From the NCBI RefSeq assembly GCF_947494755.1, contig NZ_CANLVZ010000017.1, forward strand, positions 22,672 through 86,671: a DNA stretch of 64,000 nt, read 5' to 3'. This DNA is from an uncultured Tateyamaria sp. GTDB taxonomy: Bacteria > Pseudomonadota > Alphaproteobacteria > Rhodobacterales > Rhodobacteraceae. The stretch's first letter is position 1; the number at the start of each line of letters is the position of its first letter. Below the pieces are notes generated by a model. It searched no databases and was not told where the DNA came from. It was given only the letters and a program-made list of their open reading frames with translations. The translations under genes were made by a program, and so were the position numbers. Below are positions 7,583-16,106 of this stretch, in pieces.

Positions 7583-8785
7583 ATGTTGGCCGATGCGCTG
7601 CTGTTGCAGCTTGGCTATAACGCGACCCTCGTGACGATTGGTGCCTGTCTGTTGGGCATTGCCGCGGGCGTGGCCGGCACCTTCCTTTTTCTACGCAAAC
7701 GTGCGCTGGTCAGTGACGCCATCAGCCACGCGACATTGCCGGGCGTCGGGCTGGCCTTCATCCTCATGGTTGGGATGGGCGGTGATGGGCGATCCTTGTT
7801 GGGACTGCTTGTGGGTGCTGGAATTTCAGCGGCCATCGGGCTGCTTTGCGTGCATTGGCTGACAACCCGCACCCGACTGGGCGAAGACGCGGCGATCGGT
7901 GCCGTCCTGTCAGTCTTCTTCGGCTTTGGTATCGTCATCCTGACCATCATTCAGACCATGAACGCGGGCCGTCAGGCGGGGCTGGAAGGGTTTTTGCTTG
8001 GCTCGACCGCAGGCATGTTGCGCGGCGATGCGATCTTGCTGGCCGTGTCGGCGGCGCTGGTGCTGGTGTTGGTGCTGATCCTGCGCCGACCGCTGGAACT
8101 GGCCGCGTTTGATCCCGGCTATGCCCAAGCGACGGGCTGGTCGATGGGCCGGATTGATCTGGCGATGATGGGGATTGTTCTGGTGGTCACGGTGGTGGGC
8201 CTCAAGGTGGTCGGCCTGATCCTGATCGTTGCACTTTTGATTGTGCCTGCGGTCACCGCGCGGTTCTGGACCGAGCGGGCGGGTCACGTGGTGATCATAG
8301 CCGGGGCCGTTGGGGGCGTATCGGGCTATGTGGGGGCCGCGATGTCTGCCATCGCACCGGCCTTGCCCACCGGACCGATTGTCGTTTTGGTCGGGTTTGC
8401 GATGTTTCTGGTGTCGCTTTTGCTGTCCCCGGGGCGCGGTGTTCTGGCGTCGGTCCTGATGCACTGGCGGTATCAGCGGCGGGTCCACATGCGTCAGGGA
8501 TTGCTGGCGCTGGCCCAGGGGCAACCCATCTTTGAAACGCTCACCCACCGTCTGTTGCGCCGTGCCGGTTTGATCCTGCCGGACGGTGTGCCTACAAGCG
8601 AGGGGCAGGCGGCAGCGGCCAAGGCGCTGCTGGATGAAACCCGCTGGTCCATCGTGCGCGCCGATCAAAGCTTTGCCGCGGCCGCGACCCGCTATGATGG
8701 GCTGACAGCGATTGAAACGGTGCTGACCCCGGATCAGCTGAACGAGGTCGATGCACGGATCAAAGCCCCCGAGGTGGTCGCATGA
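7583..8785 (+). CDS. sitC: Metal ABC transporter permease with C-terminal cytoplasmic extension
   Basis: An inner-membrane permease of the ABC-3 family. The first 285 residues or so contain about eight hydrophobic helices and the family segments VSDAISHATLPG and GEDAAIGAVLSVFFG. A soluble tail of about 110 residues follows (about 290-400), with QPIFETLTHRLLRRAGLI and PTSEGQAAAAKALLDETRW. That pattern resembles the winged-helix segment seen in some TroC/YtgC-type permeases, where it is related to DtxR/MntR repressors. The second permease (304 residues) lacks this tail. A DNA-binding role is inferred only. It overlaps the next gene by 4 bp. Confidence 0.87.
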   Translation: MLADALLLQLGYNATLVTIGACLLGIAAGVAGTFLFLRKRALVSDAISHATLPGVGLAFILMVGMGGDGRSLLGLLVGAGISAAIGLLCVHWLTTRTRLGEDAAIGAVLSVFFGFGIVILTIIQTMNAGRQAGLEGFLLGSTAGMLRGDAILLAVSAALVLVLVLILRRPLELAAFDPGYAQATGWSMGRIDLAMMGIVLVVTVVGLKVVGLILIVALLIVPAVTARFWTERAGHVVIIAGAVGGVSGYVGAAMSAIAPALPTGPIVVLVGFAMFLVSLLLSPGRGVLASVLMHWRYQRRVHMRQGLLALAQGQPIFETLTHRLLRRAGLILPDGVPTSEGQAAAAKALLDETRWSIVRADQSFAAAATRYDGLTAIETVLTPDQLNEVDARIKAPEVVA

Positions 8786-9696
8786 TGGGGTCTGAGTTTG
8801 TCGCTCTGTCGCTGCCCCCCATTCTAATCGGGGTTTGCGTGGCCGTGGCCTGTGCGCTGCCGGGTAATTTCCTGTTGCTGCGCCGGCAGGCGTTGATCGG
8901 GGATGCAATCAGCCATGTGGTCTTGCCCGGCATCGTGGTGGCGTTTTTGCTGACCGGTGTGGTTGCGGCGGGGCCTATGTTGCTGGGGGCTGCGGGCGCG
9001 GCGGTGCTTTCGGTGATTGCCATTGATCTCATCCGACGCCTTGGCCGGATCGAGGCGGGCGCAGCCATGGGCGTCGTCTTTACGGCGATGTTTGCAGGTG
9101 GGGTTTTGCTGCTGGAACGCTCGGACACATCAAGCGTCCATTTGGATGTGGAACACGCACTGTTCGGCAACCTTGAAAGCCTGATCTGGCTGGATGCGCG
9201 GGGATGGTCGTCTTTGTTGGATCCTGCAGCACTGGCAGGCTTGCCGGTTGAATTGCCGCGCATGGCCATTGCGCTTGTGGTGGTGGCCGCATTCCTGTGG
9301 CTGTTCTGGCGACCGCTTGCCCTAGCCACTTTTGATGAAGGGTTCGCGCGAGGTCTGGGTCTTCCAACCGAGCCTTTGGGACTGGCGCTGGTGGTGGTGT
9401 CGGCCATTGCAGCGGTGGCGGCGTTCGACGCGGTGGGGTCGATCATCGTGATCGCGATGTTCATCTGTCCACCCGCTGCGGCGCGGATGATGACCAACCG
9501 GCTTGGGCATCAGGTGGCATGGTCTGCCGCTTTTGCGACCCTCTCGGCGATCATCGGCTATGTGCTGGCGGGGTATGGGCCGATCTGGATCGGTGCATCC
9601 GCGTCTGTCAGCGCGGCGGGAATGATTGCGACTGTATCTGGCGTGATACTGGGGATCGCTGCCGTGGCAGGGCCGCACCGCGACAAGGTCAGTTAG
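8782..9696 (+). CDS. sitD: Metal ABC transporter permease, second subunit
   Basis: A 304-residue ABC-3 family membrane protein with about eight to nine transmembrane helices and the segments IGDAISHVVLPG and IEAGAAMGVVFTAMFAGG. It ends at the membrane domain, without the tail of the first permease. Two different permeases beside one ATPase and one binding protein is the SitABCD/TroABCD layout and suggests a heterodimeric channel. It starts inside the stop of the previous gene (ATGA, 8782-8785). A hairpin at 9701-9719 follows its stop. Confidence 0.9.
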   Translation: MMGSEFVALSLPPILIGVCVAVACALPGNFLLLRRQALIGDAISHVVLPGIVVAFLLTGVVAAGPMLLGAAGAAVLSVIAIDLIRRLGRIEAGAAMGVVFTAMFAGGVLLLERSDTSSVHLDVEHALFGNLESLIWLDARGWSSLLDPAALAGLPVELPRMAIALVVVAAFLWLFWRPLALATFDEGFARGLGLPTEPLGLALVVVSAIAAVAAFDAVGSIIVIAMFICPPAAARMMTNRLGHQVAWSAAFATLSAIIGYVLAGYGPIWIGASASVSAAGMIATVSGVILGIAAVAGPHRDKVS

Positions 9697-9700
9697 GTAA

Positions 9701-9719
9701 GGCGGAGGTGTCCTCCGCC
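9701..9719. terminator. Hairpin between convergent metal transporter and map genes
   Basis: The perfect 8-bp stem GGCGGAGG (9701-9708) and CCTCCGCC (9712-9719) with a 3-nt loop lies between two convergent stop codons. There is no clear T-run on either strand, so it is a probable bidirectional terminator of moderate strength. Confidence 0.6.
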
Positions 9720-9723
9720 CCGC

Positions 9724-10548
9724 TTATCCATATGTCGGATGGAACGTGCGCGCAGGCGACAGCGTGAAAATCTCGAACCCATCCTCGGTCACACCAACGG
9801 AGTGTTCGAACTGCGCTGACAGTGATTTGTCACGCGTCACAGCCGTCCAGTCATCGGACAAGGTCTTGGTCTCGGGACGGCCCAGATTGACCATCGGTTC
9901 GATGGTAAAGAACATGCCCGGCTCCAACACAGCGCCCGTGCCGGGGCGGCCATAGTGCAGCACATTGGGCGGCGCGTGGAACACACGGCCCAGCCCGTGG
10001 CCGCAGAAATCGCGGACAACCGACATCCGATGGGATTCAACGAACCCCTGAATGGCATGGCCGATATCACCAAAGGTGTTGCCGGGCTTGACCGCCTCAA
10101 TGCCGCGCATCAGGGCATCATGGGTCACCTCGATCAGACGCTCTGCCTTGCGGGGCAGCTTACCTGCCACATACATCCGGCTTGTGTCGCCAAACCAGCC
10201 ATCCACGATCACCGTGACGTCGATGTTCAGGATGTCGCCATCCTTCAGCACCTTGTCACCCGGGATGCCGTGGCACACGACGTGGTTCACGCTGATGCAA
10301 CTGGCATGCTTGTAGCCTTTGTAGCCGATGGTCGCCGATTTGGCACCGGCCGCGTCCACCATGTCGGTGATGATCTTGTCGATGGCACCGGTCGTCTGGC
10401 CGGGGAAGACATGCACGCTCATCCCATCCAGAATTTCCGCTGCCAGCTTGCCAGCGGCATGCATTCCGGCAAAGTCGGCGGCGTCATAAATGCGGATGCC
10501 ATCCTTTGTCAGACGGCCACGGCTTTCTTGATCCAATTTCGGCTCCAT
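9724..10548 (-). CDS. map: Methionine aminopeptidase type I
   Basis: This enzyme removes the initiator methionine from new proteins in the cytoplasm. The 274 residues contain the full metal centre: His in SVNHVVCHGIPG, Asp pair in DILNIDVTV and GWFGDTSRMY, His in CGHGLGRVFH, Glu in GMFFTIEPM and Glu in FEHSVGV. The start is uncertain. ATG 10548 gives MEPKLDQESRGRL; ATG 10569 (MPPNFSPMEP) is also possible, and the open frame continues upstream into sfsA. It follows sfsA on the same strand with a gap of about 55 bp, so the two are probably co-transcribed. Confidence 0.93.
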   Translation of the reverse strand: MEPKLDQESRGRLTKDGIRIYDAADFAGMHAAGKLAAEILDGMSVHVFPGQTTGAIDKIITDMVDAAGAKSATIGYKGYKHASCISVNHVVCHGIPGDKVLKDGDILNIDVTVIVDGWFGDTSRMYVAGKLPRKAERLIEVTHDALMRGIEAVKPGNTFGDIGHAIQGFVESHRMSVVRDFCGHGLGRVFHAPPNVLHYGRPGTGAVLEPGMFFTIEPMVNLGRPETKTLSDDWTAVTRDKSLSAQFEHSVGVTEDGFEIFTLSPARTFHPTYG

Positions 10549-10603
10549 CGGCGAAAAATTTGGCGGCATCCTACTGCACTGCGGCAAAAAGGGCCAGTCC
10601 GCG

Positions 10604-11308
10604 TCAGATGCAGACCGACATCGGGCCCGCCACGGTGACTCCCGTGGGGCTAATATGGGTCCCAAGGCACAGGGTTTCCACCCCCGCCCCCGACGCCTGT
10701 GCATAGCGGGCCGCGTAGGTGGGGTCGATATCGGCGGCAAGCGCAAAGCGATCACAGTCCGTGCGCTGCACAAGATACAGCATGACGGCCCGGTGTCCCG
10801 TCCCTGCCATTTCTGCCAGCGCGTCCAGATGCTTGGCCCCGCGTGCAGTTACGCTGTCGGGGAACTCAGCCAGGCCGGGTGCGCGCGACAGGGTCACGGA
10901 TTTCACTTCGACATAGGCGTCGGGCAGGCTCGCGCCTCGCAGCAGAAAATCAATGCGGCTGTTTTCACCGTACTTCTGTTCCGGACGCACGGTTGTGTAG
11001 CCTTCAAAGCCCGGCACTTCGCCCGCTTTGAGCGCCGCTTTGAGCGCGCGATTGGGCACCGAGGTATCAACGCCAGTGAAATGCCCGTTTTCATGTTCGA
11101 CCAGGCGCCAGCCGAATTTCAGCTTTTTTCTGGGATCGTCATTGGGCTCGAGCCAGACTTTGGTCCCTGGCACCGCCAGCCCCATCATCGAGCCGGGATT
11201 GGCACAGTGCGCCACGACCTCGCGCCCGTCCGCCAGCGTACAATCGGCCAGAAAGCGTTTATGGCGGCGGATCAGGGTGGCGGGCACAAGTTCGGTTTGA
11301 AAGCGCAT
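10604..11308 (-). CDS. sfsA: DNA/RNA nuclease SfsA
   Basis: A 234-residue SfsA family protein, formerly called sugar fermentation stimulation protein. Family blocks include RHKRFLADC near the start, CANPGSMMGL, the PD-(D/E)XK-like core SRIDFLLRG...AYVEVKSVTL, and PDSVTARGAKHL. The core carries the Asp, Glu and Lys expected of a nuclease. The start at 11308 (MRFQTEL) gives the standard length; the frame is open further upstream but overlaps the divergent cinA-like gene. It probably shares a transcript with map. Its physiological role is poorly known in any organism. Confidence 0.9.
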   Translation of the reverse strand: MRFQTELVPATLIRRHKRFLADCTLADGREVVAHCANPGSMMGLAVPGTKVWLEPNDDPRKKLKFGWRLVEHENGHFTGVDTSVPNRALKAALKAGEVPGFEGYTTVRPEQKYGENSRIDFLLRGASLPDAYVEVKSVTLSRAPGLAEFPDSVTARGAKHLDALAEMAGTGHRAVMLYLVQRTDCDRFALAADIDPTYAARYAQASGAGVETLCLGTHISPTGVTVAGPMSVCI

Positions 11309-11356
11309 GGGGGCAGGCCTATACCGTGTCTCAGCGATGCTCAAGGAGGCCCCATC

Positions 11357-12079
11357 ATGCCCAACCCCACCGCCGCCATGCTGGTGATCGGAGACGAGAT
11401 TTTGTCGGGCCGCACGCGTGATGCCAACATGCATCATCTGGCGGGGCAGTTGACGGATCATGGCGTCAGCCTGAGCGAAGTGCGCATCGTCAGCGATGAC
11501 CGCGATGCCATAGTGGATGCCGTGCGGGCGCTGTCAGCCGCCTACGACACTGTGTTCACCTCCGGCGGCATCGGTCCAACCCATGACGATATCACGGCCG
11601 ATTGCATTGCCGCCGCCTTTGAGGCCCATATCGACGTGCGCGATGATGCCCGCGCGATCCTTGCGGCCCATTACGCGAAATCCGGCACCGAGCTGAACAC
11701 CGCCCGTCTGCGCATGGCGCGTATCCCTGACGGCGCAACCTTGATCGACAATCCGGTTTCTGCCGCGCCGGGTTTCACCTTGGGCAACGTACATGTGATG
11801 GCCGGTGTCCCGTCGGTGTTTCAGGCCATGGTGGCCTCGGTGATCCCGACGCTGACGGGCGGTGCGCCGTTGATTTCGAAAACCTTGCGGATAGAGCGGG
11901 GGGAGGGCGATATCGCCGGCCCTTTGGGTGAGCTTGCGGCGCAGTACCCCGAGCTTAGCATTGGGTCCTACCCCTTTCAGAAGGATGGCAGATACGGTGC
12001 AAATATCGTGATCCGTGGCACGGATGGGGCCGAAGTTGATACAGCCATCGACGCCTTGGCCCAGCACTTCCCCGCATGA
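11357..12079 (+). CDS. CinA N-terminal/MoaB-type molybdopterin-binding domain protein
   Basis: This 240-residue protein carries a molybdopterin-binding fold (MLVIGDEILSGRTRDANMHHLA, TSGGIGPTHDDIT) matching the N-terminal half of CinA. The C-terminal nicotinamide-nucleotide amidase domain of full CinA is missing, as is usual for the short alphaproteobacterial form. A strong AAGGAGG site at 11343-11349 fixes the start at 11357. It begins a run of genes linked by 4-bp overlaps: this gene, a GNAT acetyltransferase and an AhpD-like protein. Confidence 0.88.
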   Translation: MPNPTAAMLVIGDEILSGRTRDANMHHLAGQLTDHGVSLSEVRIVSDDRDAIVDAVRALSAAYDTVFTSGGIGPTHDDITADCIAAAFEAHIDVRDDARAILAAHYAKSGTELNTARLRMARIPDGATLIDNPVSAAPGFTLGNVHVMAGVPSVFQAMVASVIPTLTGGAPLISKTLRIERGEGDIAGPLGELAAQYPELSIGSYPFQKDGRYGANIVIRGTDGAEVDTAIDALAQHFPA

Positions 12080-12798
12080 TCGAACCAAGGGCCTTTTATG
12101 ACGCTATCGAGGGCACATGGCCGCCCGCTCAGACCAAGGCGGTTGGTCCATGGCTGATCCGCGATGGACGGGGGGGCGGCAAGCGGGTGTCTGCAGCGAC
12201 CGCAATGCGCGCCGTGACTGACGTGGATGTGCCAGAGGCCGAAGCGGCCATGCGCGCGCTTGGGCAGACGCCGCTGTTCATGATCCGCAACGAGGATGCC
12301 GCGCTGGATGGGATCCTTGCCGCGCGCGGCTACACCATCATTGATCCGACAAACGGATACTGTATCGCACCCGCTGCATTGACGAACACGCCCATCCCGC
12401 GCGTTACCACATTCGCGATCTGGGAACCGCTGGCGATCATGGGTGAAATCTGGGCCAAGGGCGGGATCGGACCTACCCGCCTTGATGTGATGGCGCGGGC
12501 CAGGATCAAGACCGGCATTCTTGCCCGTTGGAATGAAAAACCTGCCGGTGTCGCCTTTGTCGCGCTGCACGATGGGATTGCGATGGTGCACGCGGTCGAA
12601 GTCCTGCCGCATCAGCGTCGCCGGGGCGTTGCCCAGTGGATCATGCGGCAGGCCGCTTTTTGGGCGCAGGATCAGGGCGCGACCACTCTGGCGGTTTTGA
12701 CCACGACGTCCAATGATGCGGCCAATGGGCTTTATCAGCGGTTGGGTTTTCAGCCTATGCCGGGCTATCATTACCGTACCGCTCCGGAGGATACATGA
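12076..12798 (+). CDS. GNAT family N-acetyltransferase
   Basis: A 240-residue GNAT protein. The acetyl-CoA-binding segment is VEVLPHQRRRGVAQWIMRQA, the R/Q-x-x-G-x-G/A motif A, and TSNDAANGLYQRLGFQPMPGYHYR is the typical C-terminal strand and helix. The N-terminal 110 residues are more divergent. The substrate cannot be told from sequence. It overlaps both neighbours by 4 bp (ATGA at 12076 and 12795), so it is made with the CinA-like and AhpD-like proteins. Confidence 0.88.
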   Translation: MIEPRAFYDAIEGTWPPAQTKAVGPWLIRDGRGGGKRVSAATAMRAVTDVDVPEAEAAMRALGQTPLFMIRNEDAALDGILAARGYTIIDPTNGYCIAPAALTNTPIPRVTTFAIWEPLAIMGEIWAKGGIGPTRLDVMARARIKTGILARWNEKPAGVAFVALHDGIAMVHAVEVLPHQRRRGVAQWIMRQAAFWAQDQGATTLAVLTTTSNDAANGLYQRLGFQPMPGYHYRTAPEDT

Positions 12799-13361
12799 CA
12801 GACCGCCCTACCGCCCTCGACCTGCCCATGGTCGACCCGCTGCCTGAAGCGACCCAAAAATATTTCGATATCTGTCAAGACAAGCTGGGGATGGTCCCGA
12901 ATGTGCTGCGCGCCCATGCGTTTGATATCGACAAGCTGAACGCGTTTGCGGCGCTCTATAACGATCTGATGCTGGCCGACAGCGGGCTGACCAAGCTGGA
13001 GCGCGAGATGATCGCGGTCGTCGTGAGCGCGACCAACCATTGTTACTATTGCCTGACGGCACACGGCGCTGCGGTACGGCAATTGTCGGGCAACCCGATC
13101 TTGGGCGAGCAGTTGGTGATGAATTGGCGGGTCGCGGATGTGACCCGGCGCCAGCGCGCGATGCTGCAGTTCGCCGAGAAAGTGACGCGCGCCTCGGCCC
13201 AGATCAGCGAAGAGGATCGCCAAGGGTTGCGTGATGTCGGCCTCAGTGATCGCGACATTTGGGACGTGATCAATGTGGCCGCATTTTTCAACATGTCCAA
13301 CCGGGTGGCCAGCGCGACCGCGATGCAGCCCAATGACGACTACCACAGGCAGGCCCGTTAA
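12795..13361 (+). CDS. Peroxidase-related AhpD-like protein (carboxymuconolactone decarboxylase family)
   Basis: A 188-residue, all-helical AhpD-like protein. The redox-active motif CYYC followed by a His (NHCYYCLTAHGAAVRQL) is the hallmark of peroxidase-related enzymes in this family, which handle peroxides or act as disulfide relays. The C-terminal block DRDIWDVINVAAFFNMSNRVA is also characteristic. It is the last gene of the three-gene overlapping run. A GTG-initiated OmpA gene starts 2 bp after its stop and may belong to the same transcript. Confidence 0.88.
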   Translation: MTDRPTALDLPMVDPLPEATQKYFDICQDKLGMVPNVLRAHAFDIDKLNAFAALYNDLMLADSGLTKLEREMIAVVVSATNHCYYCLTAHGAAVRQLSGNPILGEQLVMNWRVADVTRRQRAMLQFAEKVTRASAQISEEDRQGLRDVGLSDRDIWDVINVAAFFNMSNRVASATAMQPNDDYHRQAR

Positions 13362-13363
13362 GC

Positions 13364-14311
13364 GTGGGCTGGTTGCGCAACAGTCTTGTGGCTGTGCTGT
13401 GCTGCGTCGCGATTCAGGCGCAGGCCCTGCAACTGGCCTTGCCGACGAATGCGCGGCAGACCGCGTCACGTGACAGCGCCCTTGATCAGGTGGCCGTGCC
13501 GGTCGCGCCTTTTTACAATGGGGTCCTCAAGACAGAACGCAGCGAAGGGGCGGTGACCCGGCGCGCCTATCGCATACCGGCGTCGGGCATGACGCCGTTG
13601 CAATTGGTGGCACCGATGCGTGCCCAGATCCAGGCGGCGGGGTACGATATTCTGCTTGATTGCGATGACGACATTTGCGGCGGCTTTGACTTCCGGTTCG
13701 CAATTGAGGTGCTGCCCGCCCCAAACATGTACGTCAACATCCGCGACTATCAGTTTATCAGCGCGCGCCATCCGAAAACGGAGGCGATCATCACCCTGCT
13801 GGCAAGTGCCGCAGCGGGGGCTGGATATTTGCAGATCACCCAAGTGGCCGCAGGTGCGGCTGGCGCGGTTGAACCCGCTGTCACAGTGCCCACCGCCGCC
13901 GTGCCCGAGATACGCGCGCCGGGGGCTGCAGGTGATCTGGAAACTCAACTGCTCAGCACTGGCTCAATCGTTTTGCGCACGCTGGATTTTGCGGTCGGCA
14001 CAACGGCACTGAGCGAGGGATCAAGTGCTGAGCTGTCCGCCCTGGCGACCTTGCTGCAGGCGCGTCCAGGCCTGCAGGTGGCTGTGGTCGGGCATACGGA
14101 CACGGTAGGCGGGCTGGAGGCCAACATATCCGTCTCGCGCGCCCGTGCGCGGGCGGTACGCACGGCGCTGATCGACACTTACGGCGCGGACGGGGACCAG
14201 ATCGAGGCGGAGGGCATGGGTTATCTGTCGCCGCTCGCATCCAACCTGACGGCGGAGGGGCGCGAAGCCAACCGCCGGGTCGAAGTGATCGTGGTGCGCG
14301 AAGAGGGTTGA
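13364..14311 (+). CDS. OmpA family protein
   Basis: A cell-envelope protein of 315 residues. It starts with GTG, 2 bp after the previous stop, and has a signal peptide (LVAVLCCVAIQAQA). The N-terminal half (about 45-180) has no recognised domain. The C-terminal 110 residues form an OmpA-like peptidoglycan-binding domain with TLDFAVGTTALS, VVGHTDTVGG and SRARARAVRTALI, ending NRRVEVIVV. The family anchors the envelope to peptidoglycan through diaminopimelate contacts. No transmembrane beta-barrel is evident, so it is probably periplasmic. Confidence 0.88.
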   Translation: MGWLRNSLVAVLCCVAIQAQALQLALPTNARQTASRDSALDQVAVPVAPFYNGVLKTERSEGAVTRRAYRIPASGMTPLQLVAPMRAQIQAAGYDILLDCDDDICGGFDFRFAIEVLPAPNMYVNIRDYQFISARHPKTEAIITLLASAAAGAGYLQITQVAAGAAGAVEPAVTVPTAAVPEIRAPGAAGDLETQLLSTGSIVLRTLDFAVGTTALSEGSSAELSALATLLQARPGLQVAVVGHTDTVGGLEANISVSRARARAVRTALIDTYGADGDQIEAEGMGYLSPLASNLTAEGREANRRVEVIVVREEG

Positions 14312-14426
14312 GCCCATTTGAGGGCCGAGTGCGAAGCCGTTTGGACACAACTGCAAATAAACGTGGCCACCCTCTCGCGCTAGAACACCTCAAGGGCTGG
14401 CTCATTCTTATTGAAAAGGTGATTTG

Positions 14427-14822
14427 ATGGCGAGTGATGTTACGGGTGGGCACTCGACCCCATCTTGGTTCGTGGCACCGGGTGAAGTTGACTAGTTTGC
14501 ATGGGTGTCACTTGGGTTCATCTGCCTGGCCCTTTACGGGCTTGTGACACTGTATGCGGCCTTTGACCGGTGGGCGGAACACCAGTCGCAGGGGACGCCT
14601 TTGGCCAAGACGATACCGACCATGCTGACGATTGCCCTGTTGTATGAGGTGTTCCCGCTTGGTCATTTCAACATACTTTTGCCGCTGGCCGCCCTGCTGA
14701 TTGCCCTGATGGCCGACTGGTCCCGGTTCAACCTGCGCACCTCTGGCAAGGGCGATGTGCAGGAGGGGCCAGCCACGCCGGCGCATCCCGGCCCGGACGA
14801 GGAGGCGCGCAACAATGCTTGA
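14427..14822 (+). pseudogene. Small inner-membrane protein gene (YibI-like position), interrupted by an in-frame stop
   Basis: ATG 14427 has a good AAAAGG ribosome site and opens a frame reading PSWFVAPGEVD, which then meets TAG at 14493-14495. Exactly the same frame continues (FAWVSLGFICLALYGLV) to a stop at 14822. The continuation has two or three hydrophobic helices. The simplest reading is one gene of about 131 codons split by a nonsense mutation. A GTG restart at 14505 would give 105 residues. It precedes an HlyD-type gene, the arrangement of E. coli yibI-yibH, but family membership is not certain. Confidence 0.6.
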
Positions 14823-16011
14823 GCTGCTCCTGACGTCCTTTCCCGTCGTCATCCGCTACTTCCAACTCAAACGTCGGGGCGAGACGATGACGGTCTGGAA
14901 CATGCGGTCGGCCGTTTTCCTGTGGCGGTGATGGCGTTTTTCCTGTTCCTCCTGATCTTCTATTTCCACCCGAAATCCTATTCCGGTCTCCTGCCGTTCC
15001 GCACTGTTTCGGTGGTGGCGCAGACCAGTGGTCCGGTCACCGCGATTGAGGTGCAAAACGGCCAGCGGGTGCAGGCTGGTGACCTGTTGTTTCAGATCGA
15101 GAACAGCGCGCAACAGGTGGCATTGCGTCAGGCCGAGGTCCAGTTGGAGCAACTGGACGCCGCCGAAACCAAGGCCAAAGACACGTTGAAGGTGGCCGAA
15201 GCCAGCCTTGTCGAAGCGCGCGCGGCCCTCGACAAGTTGCGTGTTGATCTTGAGAACGCCGAAACGCTGTTTCAGCGCAATGTCGGCACGCAGGATGCGG
15301 TGCGGGAACTTGAAGCCAGCGTGGCGGTGTCCGAGGCCGAAGTTGTGGCCGCGCAGGCGCAGGTCGATCTGGCCCAATCCGACCTGTCCCAATCCATTCC
15401 CGCGCAGCGCAAGGCGGCGGCCGCAGCGATAGAGGCCGCACAGGTCGCACTGGACAAAACCAGTGTGCGGTCCTTTTCGGACGGGGTGGTAACCCAACTC
15501 GCGATGAGCGTGGGCAGCCCGGCATCGACGCTGATCCTGAGCCCTGCCATGGTCATCATCCCCGACCGGCCCGAGGGGGTACCATTGCGCGTCACGGCCG
15601 GGTTCTCTCAAGTGGCGCGGTCCACCTTGTACGAAGGGATGCCTGCGGAAATCGCCTGTGACAGCAATGTCAGCATGTCATTCCGCAACGCGGTTTTGCC
15701 TGCGCGTGTGCGCTTTGTTCAGCCAGCGATTGCGACCGGGCAGGTGGTACTCGGTGGGCGCTTGCTGGAGCCTAACAACGGTTTGGTGCGCGGATCACTT
15801 CTGGTCTATTTCGAATTTGAATACCCCGAACATGAGGCCGTCATGATCGATGGCACTGGGTGTATCGTGCAGACCTATACCTCAAACCTTCCTGGGTTTT
15901 CAGGCCACGTGATTGCGGCGACAGGCGCGGTCAAGGCTGTGGGTTTGCGGCTGAAGGTCTTGGGGGTCCCTCATTTCCCGCGTGGGCTTGGCAGGCGGTG
16001 GAGGCCACTAA
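14815..16011 (+). pseudogene. HlyD/EmrA-type membrane fusion protein gene with two apparent frameshifts
   Basis: The central frame (14922-about 15955) codes for a typical membrane fusion protein. It has a transmembrane segment (AFFLFLLIFYFH), a biotinyl-lipoyl-like arm (VTAIEVQNGQRVQAGDLLFQI), a coiled coil of about 120 residues and a C-terminal beta domain. Upstream, ATG 14815 opens another frame (MLELLLTSFPVVIRYFQLK) that stops at 14929-14931 just where the central frame begins, as if one G were lost near 14925. At the 3' end a one-base shift near 15958 gives SWGSLISRVGLAGGGGH and a stop at 16009-16011, a more plausible end than the Pro/Arg-rich tail read in the uninterrupted frame to 16091. 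The protein is probably not made in full. Confidence 0.65.
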
Positions 16012-16045
16012 CGCACCCACCTTGTTTGTCTAGCATGTGCATGAC

Positions 16046-16073
16046 AAAAAGCCCCGGCGCATGCACGCCGGGG
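16046..16073 (-). terminator. Rho-independent terminator of the LysR gene
   Basis: The stem CCCCGGCG (16052-16059) / CGCCGGGG (16066-16073) has a 6-nt loop. On the minus strand it is followed by five T (AAAAA at 16046-16050 on the plus strand), about 34 bp past the stop of the LysR gene. Confidence 0.8.
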
Positions 16074-16106
16074 TCAGGTAACCTCTCATGAGGTCAGGGG
16101 AAAATC

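Noticed and set aside
7910..8908. 332-codon minus-strand frame opposite the first metal permease
   Set aside because: The His/Gln/Arg-rich composition is typical of antisense to membrane proteins, and the sense strand is well supported.
10655..11356. Long upstream extension of the CinA-like gene
   Set aside because: It runs antisense through sfsA. The AAGGAGG site at 11343-11349 marks the true start at 11357.
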